From Psychrosphaera saromensis (GTDB lineage: Bacteria; Pseudomonadota; Gammaproteobacteria; Enterobacterales; Alteromonadaceae): a DNA stretch of 64,000 nt. The notes under the pieces are model-generated. The model was not told the DNA's origin. It worked only from the letters and a program-made list of their open reading frames with translations, and did not search any database. A program made the position numbers and the translations under genes. Shown here one piece after another: positions 58,284 to 64,000 of this stretch. The stretch spans positions 3,482,789 through 3,546,788 of the forward strand of contig NZ_MSCH01000003.1 of NCBI RefSeq assembly GCF_002954545.1, written 5' to 3'. Numbering within the stretch: the stretch's first letter is position 1; each line of letters begins with the position of its first letter.

Positions 58284-60614
58284 TTATAATGGTTTAATTG
58301 AACCTGTGACTATTGTTCCATCAAATTCTTGTAACAGAGTTTGTACCATAGGATCGCTATTGATGCTTTCCTCGGCTCTTTGCTGACGATTCTGATTAAT
58401 ATCTTTTTGAATTTCAGCGGGAGCTGCTTCCACCGATGCCGATCTGTTTATAACAAATTCACATTGTGGTGCTAAGTTTAATACAACGTCGTTTAGTTCA
58501 GCTTCTGTTTTCTCATTCAACAAATGCATAAACTCTTGTTTAACGAGCATTTCGATACGGGTTTCAGTAACCTCTACACTGGCATTTAACGCTAACTGTC
58601 TTGCTCTACCAGCTAAATTAGAACGTTCTATTAATGATGCCCACGAATCGACTTCATGTGCATACCTGACTTCTTCATGCTCTAACGGCATAAGCTCGGC
58701 TTCAGGTTGTAGAATTACCTCTTCTACAATTTTTACTGGCTCAGTGACTACAGCTTGGTTACTTTCAACATCTTTGCTTTCTACTTTCAATTCGGCTGAA
58801 GCAACTTTAGATGGGCCTTGATTTAACTCGGTGTTTGACAAGCCATCAAAACCACGAGCGGCAAGAATAGCCATCACAGGATTATCTAATCCACCCGAGT
58901 CCATTACTGGTTCAAAACTTTGTGTTAAAGATGTAGTCGCTTCTTGTGTCTTTTGTTCTTCAGTAACCTGTGCAGGTTCAGCTTGGCTATCAATTTTGTC
59001 ACTTTCAAAGGTTGTAGCTTCAAAGGTGTTAGCTTCAAAGGTGTTAGCTTCAAAGCCTGAGTTTTCAAACCCACTAGTGTCTACATTCTCGCCTGCAAAA
59101 CCTTGGCTCTGTGCCATGTCCTGATAAAAATTTTGTTGTGCTAATAATTCGCTTTCGGTGATTTCATTGTTGCCAGTGACTTGAATTTCATCCTCCACTT
59201 TTGCAGCAGAATTCATGGCAGCCTGAGAAGAGTTGCCGTTATTAACCGCTTTGTGTTCGAAAGGACTATCTACTGGTAATTTTTCTGCTAACAAAGTATC
59301 TGCTACAAGCGCTTGAGTTAACGCTGGAGTAACTGGTGTAGTTTCCTGTATAGCAGGTTTATTTGCTAATACAGGCTCAACAAGAGTAATAGGTTGAGCT
59401 TTTAATTCAGTTGGTGATTCAGTTTCAACCTTACGTTCTAATACCTTTAGTGACGGATCAGAACCTGCTATTTCAACTCTTGGTATATTTATTTCAGAGT
59501 TTTTTTTTAAAGGTAACTCTGAAAAGTCAGTAACCGGTTTAAACGCTAGCATTCTTAAACATATCATTTCAAAACTAGCATAAGGGTCTGAACTTATTTT
59601 TAAGTCTCGTTTACCTTGTAGCAAGATTTGATAATAAACTTGTACTTCTTGTGGTGTTAATTTTGTCGCTACTGTCTTAATAAACTCACTAATATTGTAA
59701 TTAAGTTGTGCAGCATTTGGCATAATTTGGGTTAATGCTATTTGGTGACAAACACTAAGTAAGTCATCTAATACTTTTTCGATGTCTGGATTTTGTTTGG
59801 TTAAACGAGAAAACTCACTCACTAAACCGTCTGCATCGTTATTTAATATTGCAGCCAATATGTTTTGGCTCCAACTAATATCAACGGTACCCATCATCTG
59901 CTGAACAACATCTAACGTAACGTTTTGTCCAGACTGAGCAATAGCTTGGTCTGTCAAACTTAAACCGTCACGCATACTGCCTTTGGCATACTTAGCTAAA
60001 AGCTCAAGTGCTTCCTGTTCAAATGGCAATTGTTCTGCTTGCATAATTCTTACAAGTTGGTCAGATATTTGTTTTATCGACAAAGCTTGTAAATTAAATT
60101 GTAAACAACGGGATAAAATAGTGACGGGGAGTTTTTGAGGATCAGTTGTCGCTAGTAAAAACTTAACATGCTCAGGTGGCTCTTCTAAGGTTTTTAACAA
60201 GGCGTTAAAACTATGCCTAGATAGCATGTGTACTTCATCTATCAGATAGACTTTATAACGGCCTCTAGTCGGCGCGTATTGAACATTATCAAGAATTTCT
60301 CTGGTATCGCCTACTTTAGTTCTAGAGGCGGCATCGATTTCGATTAAATCGACAAAACGACCCGCATCTACATCTAAACAAGTTCCGCACTGACCACAAG
60401 GTTCGGCAGAAATACCCGTTTCGCAATTTAAGCTTTTGGCAAAAATACGAGCAATTGTTGTTTTACCAACACCGCGGGTTCCCGTAAACAAATACGCATG
60501 ATGCAGTCTTTGATTAGTTAAGCCATTAATTAACGCGGCTTTAACATGCTCTTGACCAACTAACTCAGCGAATTTTGCCGGACGCCATTTACGTGCGAGA
60601 ACTTGATAACTCAT
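58284..60614 (-). CDS. dnaX: DNA polymerase III subunit tau (and possibly gamma)
   Basis: 776 residues, longer than the E. coli protein (643). AAA+ clamp-loader ATPase with Walker A GTRGVGKTT near residue 45, a zinc module (CETG..CGQCGTC), Walker B LIDEVHM and sensor 1. Domains I-III end near residue 370. Then comes a Glu/Gln/Thr-rich low-complexity linker (about 375-620) with a small FEANT repeat (FEANTFEANTFEATTF), then the C-terminal alpha-binding domain. An A9 tract at codons 370-372 is a candidate frameshift or slippage site that would give a gamma form of about 373 residues. Confidence 0.96.
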   Translation of the reverse strand: MSYQVLARKWRPAKFAELVGQEHVKAALINGLTNQRLHHAYLFTGTRGVGKTTIARIFAKSLNCETGISAEPCGQCGTCLDVDAGRFVDLIEIDAASRTKVGDTREILDNVQYAPTRGRYKVYLIDEVHMLSRHSFNALLKTLEEPPEHVKFLLATTDPQKLPVTILSRCLQFNLQALSIKQISDQLVRIMQAEQLPFEQEALELLAKYAKGSMRDGLSLTDQAIAQSGQNVTLDVVQQMMGTVDISWSQNILAAILNNDADGLVSEFSRLTKQNPDIEKVLDDLLSVCHQIALTQIMPNAAQLNYNISEFIKTVATKLTPQEVQVYYQILLQGKRDLKISSDPYASFEMICLRMLAFKPVTDFSELPLKKNSEINIPRVEIAGSDPSLKVLERKVETESPTELKAQPITLVEPVLANKPAIQETTPVTPALTQALVADTLLAEKLPVDSPFEHKAVNNGNSSQAAMNSAAKVEDEIQVTGNNEITESELLAQQNFYQDMAQSQGFAGENVDTSGFENSGFEANTFEANTFEATTFESDKIDSQAEPAQVTEEQKTQEATTSLTQSFEPVMDSGGLDNPVMAILAARGFDGLSNTELNQGPSKVASAELKVESKDVESNQAVVTEPVKIVEEVILQPEAELMPLEHEEVRYAHEVDSWASLIERSNLAGRARQLALNASVEVTETRIEMLVKQEFMHLLNEKTEAELNDVVLNLAPQCEFVINRSASVEAAPAEIQKDINQNRQQRAEESINSDPMVQTLLQEFDGTIVTGSIKPL
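59499..59508 (-). other. Candidate slippery site in dnaX (A9, A AAA AAC)
   Basis: On the minus strand, codons 369-372 read TTA AAA AAA AAC. The -1 frame (or one inserted A) gives CTC TGA, a stop after one residue. The frame from one deleted A stops at TAA three codons on. The site lies at the end of domain III, where gamma ends in other bacteria. Confidence 0.6.
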
Positions 60615-60632
60615 TTAAATTAACCTTTTAAG

Positions 60633-61166
60633 CTATTCGCCATCAAACTCAGTTAATGAATAACTTTTGATATCCAATTTATTCAATCTTTGTTCACCAC
60701 CTAGTGCAGGCAAGTTAACGACAAAACATGCGTCGTTTACTGTGGCGCCTAATTGGCGGATCAAAGATGTAGTCGCTTCAATCGTGCCACCAGTTGCTAA
60801 TAAGTCATCAACCATAAGTACTTTGTCTTTAGCGGTTAATGCATCGGTATGGATCTGCATAGTGTCAGTTCCATATTCCAACTGGTAATCTTGAGATATT
60901 ACGGCACGAGGTAACTTACCTGGTTTTCTAACCGGAATAAATGGAACGCCCATTTTTAATGCTAACGGCGCTCCAAAGATAAACCCTCTTGCTTCTGTCC
61001 CAACGATAGCTGTAATACCTTGATCTTTATATTTGGTTTCAAATAATTCGATAGTCTTGGCAAATGCTTTTGGGTCTTGCATTAATGAAGTTACATCACG
61101 AAACATAATGCCTGGTTTCGGATAATCTGGAATTGTTTTTATACTGTCTTTTATTAAATCTAACAT
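60633..61166 (-). CDS. apt: Adenine phosphoribosyltransferase
   Basis: Salvages adenine to AMP with PRPP. 177 residues. The PRPP-binding motif [16 protein letters not shown] is clear, plus the N-terminal [14 protein letters not shown] block. Directly upstream of dnaX (18 bases from its start), so likely cotranscribed, the arrangement seen in E. coli. Confidence 0.96.
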   Translation of the reverse strand: MLDLIKDSIKTIPDYPKPGIMFRDVTSLMQDPKAFAKTIELFETKYKDQGITAIVGTEARGFIFGAPLALKMGVPFIPVRKPGKLPRAVISQDYQLEYGTDTMQIHTDALTAKDKVLMVDDLLATGGTIEATTSLIRQLGATVNDACFVVNLPALGGEQRLNKLDIKSYSLTEFDGE

Positions 61167-61265
61167 GTTTTACCTAAATACTAATTTTCGGTTCTAGTAT
61201 GACAGATTGGCTGCAAGGGAAAAACCTTTCTCATGATTTATTTAACAATTCCGAGGATCTAACTC

Positions 61266-62021
61266 CTACGATGTTTTTAGTGGTCCAGTAACTAAATTGA
61301 GTTCGATAAACTTAGGCAACGCATTGTCTAAAAAACCTAGCATTTGTAACTGGGTAAAGCTTTCGTTTAAGCCCATCAGTTCAGTAGCTAACTCGGCTTT
61401 ATTAATGTCGTTATTTTGTTGTAGTAACTGCAACATAATAACCGTCAGCTGATCGACCAAAATAAACTTAACGTTAAAATCTGTATTTCTATATACCACT
61501 AACGCAGTTAATTCAGGAGCTATGGTTGTGAAGTTATCAACTGAGATGGTATGAACCGGATAGTTATACAATAAAGGGCTGCAGGTGTTAGATAGTGTTA
61601 ATGGTGAATCATTGTCAATTGTATTAATATCTAACTCGAAATGACTCTGATCAAACTTTACCGCCAAATCTAGCTCTACCCATTCATAATGCGCAAGTTC
61701 AGCTAAAAATGGTAATGGCTCAAAATCAGTTTGATTCTCGATTACGTAAGATAAAAACTGTTGAGAAATTTCAATAAAATGAGGCGTTTCACAGCTAGAC
61801 TCTACAAAGAACTTCCTGACAAGTTGTAACCATGGTTCTTCACCTAAAATACTTTTAACAACTGGAAATGCAGTACTACAGAACCCTTCAATATTATTAA
61901 AGAATAACTCTTGGTAAATTTTTACTCTGCGAGTCTCTATACCATCCAGCCCGCCTTCACCTGTACGGATACACTGAGTTAGTTCAAGTTGAGTTTGTTT
62001 GAGTGACTTAAGATGACTCAT
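61266..62021 (-). CDS. hvfC: HvfC-type partner protein (DUF2063)
   Basis: 251 residues. N-terminal DUF2063 domain (GLDGIETRRVKIYQELFFNNIEGFCSTAFPVVKSILGEEPW, then FVESSCETPHFIEISQQFLSYV), followed by a less conserved C-terminal domain with a winged-helix-like end. In the Haemophilus Hvf and the bufferin systems this protein binds the precursor leader and presents it to the MNIO enzyme. Its ATG overlaps the hvfB stop by one base (TAATG), so the two are coupled. No hvfA or DoxX-like hvfD gene adjoins. Confidence 0.87.
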   Translation of the reverse strand: MSHLKSLKQTQLELTQCIRTGEGGLDGIETRRVKIYQELFFNNIEGFCSTAFPVVKSILGEEPWLQLVRKFFVESSCETPHFIEISQQFLSYVIENQTDFEPLPFLAELAHYEWVELDLAVKFDQSHFELDINTIDNDSPLTLSNTCSPLLYNYPVHTISVDNFTTIAPELTALVVYRNTDFNVKFILVDQLTVIMLQLLQQNNDINKAELATELMGLNESFTQLQMLGFLDNALPKFIELNLVTGPLKTS

Positions 62022-62881
62022 TAGTAAAGTCCTTTAGTAGAACGATTTCCTACACTAGCTTGTAGCTTTTTTATCATGTTAACTTCATCAAATAGCTCAT
62101 CTAAAGCCGGAATATTAAAATCTCGTTCTAACAATGTAGGGAATACACCATGCTGTTCATAAGCGTGTTCCAGTAATTGCCAGACCGGTTGAATAACATC
62201 ACTACCGTGAGTATCAATTTTTAAATCATCAGCTTCGTCGTAATGACCTGCAATATGGCCATACAAGATCCGTTCAGAAGGCAACCCATCAATAAATTTT
62301 TTGCCATCATATTTATGATTAATAGAATTAACATATACATTGTTAACGTCTAACAACAAATGGCAATCAGCCTCAGCTAATATTGCATTGGTAAATTCTA
62401 ATTCTGTTAATTCACTAGATTGGCTTAAATAAGCTGAGACATTTTCAATCGCTATTTTCTGCTCTAAAATATCTTGTACTTGCCTTATACGTGCAGCCAC
62501 ATAGTGCACAGCTTCTTCCGTGAAAGGAATAGGCATTAGGTCATACATATGGCCGTCTGCAGAGCAATAACTTAAATGTTCGCTGTAGTGTTTGATTTTG
62601 TATTTTTTTAGGAACTGGCCGACTTCTTTTACGAAGTCTATATCTAAAGGATCTGGGCTACCTAAAGACAGTGATAAACCATGAGTAAGCATATTATGAC
62701 TTGCTGCAACTTGCTCAAATAAGTGCTGATACTTACCACCAAGACGCATCCAATTCTCAGGTGCAACTTCTAAAAAGTCGACTTTATCTGCTGTTATCAA
62801 ATCGAGATCTGACTCCATCTCACGACGAAAACCAAGTCCAGCGCCACTCACTAATGCATTGTTATTCATTATTGTTGTCAT
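62021..62881 (-). CDS. hvfB: HvfB-type multinuclear iron oxidase (MNIO, DUF692)
   Basis: 286 residues of the DUF692/MNIO family, a TIM-barrel enzyme with two or three iron ions that converts Cys in RiPP precursors to oxazolone/thioamide or related groups. Family metal residues are all present: EN (42-43), H67, H102 in SEHLSY, E146 and N147 in IENVS, D178 and N180-N181 in LLLDVNNVYVN, H209 and H213 in GHIAGH, D223 and H225 in DTHGSD, E252. ATG at 62881; ATG 62869 is possible. With hvfC forms a two-gene unit. Its precursor is not adjacent; the EGKCG protein at 2767-3132 is the best candidate. Confidence 0.92.
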   Translation of the reverse strand: MTTIMNNNALVSGAGLGFRREMESDLDLITADKVDFLEVAPENWMRLGGKYQHLFEQVAASHNMLTHGLSLSLGSPDPLDIDFVKEVGQFLKKYKIKHYSEHLSYCSADGHMYDLMPIPFTEEAVHYVAARIRQVQDILEQKIAIENVSAYLSQSSELTELEFTNAILAEADCHLLLDVNNVYVNSINHKYDGKKFIDGLPSERILYGHIAGHYDEADDLKIDTHGSDVIQPVWQLLEHAYEQHGVFPTLLERDFNIPALDELFDEVNMIKKLQASVGNRSTKGLY

Positions 62882-63029
62882 TCACTTTAAATAAAACTAA
62901 CTGTGTTGAATTATAGTAATAAGAACAGACAATACGGTAAAAACTTTCGGAAGAATATATTAATAAAAGAATTTATAACTAAAAGATAGATGATTTTACA
63001 TTACTCGCATCTGACAATCGGTAACTTTA

Positions 63030-63096
63030 TAAGCTGTAAGCTGTAAGCTGTAAGCTGTAAGCTGTAAGCTGTAAGTTTTAAGTTTTAAGCGGTAAG
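63030..63096. repeat. 7-base tandem repeat (TAAGCTG)
   Basis: Six perfect TAAGCTG copies (63030-63071), then two TAAGTTT and one TAAGCGG. Between hvfB and the insertion element. Confidence 0.92.
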
Positions 63097-63112
63097 AGTG
63101 TAATAAAAAGTG

Positions 63113-64000
63113 TGATGTGACCTCGTAAAAGTAGACACGGGGTTAATTTAATTCTTCATATTGCATGGGACTCATATACCCTAGAGTGCCATGCCTTCTT
63201 ACTGAGTTGTAATATTTTTCAATATAAAAACGACTTTGTACAGTCATTTCATTTCGACTCAATTGAGTTAAGTTATGCATCCATTCTTTTTTATATTGGG
63301 CAAAGAAGCTTTCTGAGCATGCATTATCCCAACAATTTCCTTTTCTAGACATGCTAATTGTCACGCCTCTCTTATTCAGCCAGCGGATTGTATCTTTTGC
63401 CCTGTACTGACATCCTTGGTCTGAATGAAACAATAAATTATCGCCATCTGGCTTACGAGCTTCCCATGCTTTCTTTAACGTCTTAATAACTAAAGAGGCA
63501 TTGTTTATTCTACTCGTTGCCCAACCTACCACTTTACGTGAGTACAAGTCGAGAATGACACACAAGTACTGCCAGCCTTCATTACAACGAACTTGAGTGA
63601 TGTCTGAAGCCCACACCTTGTTTGCTTCTTTCACATCAAACTGGCGTTGTAGTATATGAGTCGTCGGAATAAATGTTGACTCTTTAGCTGCCTTATTCAT
63701 TCTGTGTTTTCCCGCGACTGAGCGATAACCCATACACTGTAGCAAGCGTTGTACTTTGCCTTGACTGCAATCAAAACCATGAGATACAGCTGCATCCCAT
63801 AGTTTTCTATAACCTGGAATGCAATGCTCTTTATCACTAACGCGCTTTAGAAAGTCCCTCAGTAATGTGTTTTTATCTGCATGTTTACTGGGTGTTTGTT
63901 GGCACCATTTATAATATCCAGCTCTGGAAACACCCAGCCATTTACACATTTTATTAACGGGCTGTTTTGTATTCGCGTGTTTATTTATATACGCGAACCT
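63113..64000 (-). mobile_element. IS3-family insertion sequence, cut by window edge
   Basis: Left end near 63113 where the sequence TGATGTGACCTCGTAAAAG starts; IS3-type ends begin TG and carry a similar TGACC...AAAAGTAGACA pattern. Includes orfB; orfA and the right inverted repeat lie beyond the window. Target duplication cannot be assessed from one end. Confidence 0.7.
63143..64000 (-). CDS. IS3-family transposase OrfB, N-terminus beyond window
   Basis: The frame from ATG 63949 gives 268 residues, but it stays open for all 17 codons to the window edge (RFAYINKHANTKQPVNKM), which reads like the normal start of IS3 OrfB, so the true start is outside. HTH_21 domain near the N-terminus (MCKWLGVSRAGYY). 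DDE catalytic residues: Asp in WASDITQV, Asp in LLFHSDQGCQY, Glu in NACSESFFAQYKKE. The C-terminus KYYNSVRRHGTLGYMSPMQYEE is intact. Probably expressed as OrfAB by frameshift. Appears complete in this part. Confidence 0.92.
   Translation of the reverse strand, partial: RFAYINKHANTKQPVNKMCKWLGVSRAGYYKWCQQTPSKHADKNTLLRDFLKRVSDKEHCIPGYRKLWDAAVSHGFDCSQGKVQRLLQCMGYRSVAGKHRMNKAAKESTFIPTTHILQRQFDVKEANKVWASDITQVRCNEGWQYLCVILDLYSRKVVGWATSRINNASLVIKTLKKAWEARKPDGDNLLFHSDQGCQYRAKDTIRWLNKRGVTISMSRKGNCWDNACSESFFAQYKKEWMHNLTQLSRNEMTVQSRFYIEKYYNSVRRHGTLGYMSPMQYEELN

Noticed and set aside
63030..63096. CRISPR-like array
   Set aside because: Units are 7 bases with no spacers between them; no cas genes in view.
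63143..63949. Transposase as a complete 268-residue protein starting at 63949
   Set aside because: The frame stays open to the window edge and the extra residues look like the normal OrfB N-terminus, so the gene is partial here.

Overview
The window is a chromosomal segment of an AT-rich (roughly 38-40% GC by eye) marine gammaproteobacterium. Gene content and order (murJ-ribF-ileS-lspA-fkpB-ispH followed by type IV minor pilins; dnaX-ebfC-recR-htpG-adk; acnB; DUF2058; several periplasmic peptidases; TonB receptor; RND pump) fit the Alteromonadales, and Colwelliaceae-like genera (Colwellia, Thalassotalea) are my best guess. The genus is an inference from gene families, not from a search. No rRNA, tRNA or CRISPR array was seen.

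Layout. 1-8.6 kb: truncated acnB, a small secreted Cys-rich repeat protein (HvfA-type RiPP precursor), a degenerate GGDEF protein, tyrS, a secreted S10 peptidase and dgt. 8.7-15 kb: yigZ, an unknown protein, a voltage-gated cation channel with an unusually acidic filter, then an arsenic operon (arsC-arsR fusion, GAPDH, arsJ). 15.3-26.2 kb: DUF2058 protein and M14 peptidase, then an accessory stretch with a ParE/Phd-type toxin-antitoxin pair, creA, small membrane proteins, a nonsense-interrupted PemK/MazF toxin, and three tandem copies of an unknown gene, each behind a match to the flagellar sigma-28 promoter; an M28 peptidase closes it. 26.5-36.4 kb: PaeA-type CBS membrane protein, a His-rich TonB receptor with a Cys-rich CopL-like protein, a DUF5694 protein, and a large TPR-GGDEF diguanylate cyclase. 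36.7-42 kb: RND pump with adaptor, aspartoacylase-type deacylase. 42.2-53 kb: a minor pilin operon (fimT/pilE/pilX/pilW/pilV, no pilY1) downstream of the isoprenoid/lipoprotein/translation cluster ispH-fkpB-lspA-ileS-ribF-murJ. 53.2-61.2 kb: rpsT, a MAPEG protein, adk, htpG, recR, ebfC, dnaX, apt. 61.3-64 kb: an hvfC-hvfB pair (DUF2063 + DUF692/MNIO enzyme) and an IS3-family element running off the right edge.

The two most interesting systems: (i) a split copper/metallophore-type RiPP pathway, in which the EGKCG-repeat precursor at 2767-3132 and the MNIO maturation pair at 61266-62881 lie about 58 kb apart with no precursor beside the enzymes; (ii) a triplicated unknown family at 21861-24449 whose three copies all sit behind TAAAGTTT-N11-(G/A)CCGAT boxes, predicting flagellar (FliA) control. 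Also notable are an A9 slippery tract in dnaX positioned to give a gamma-like product, an ion channel filter resembling an engineered calcium filter, and many short tandem repeats in both spacers and coding sequence.
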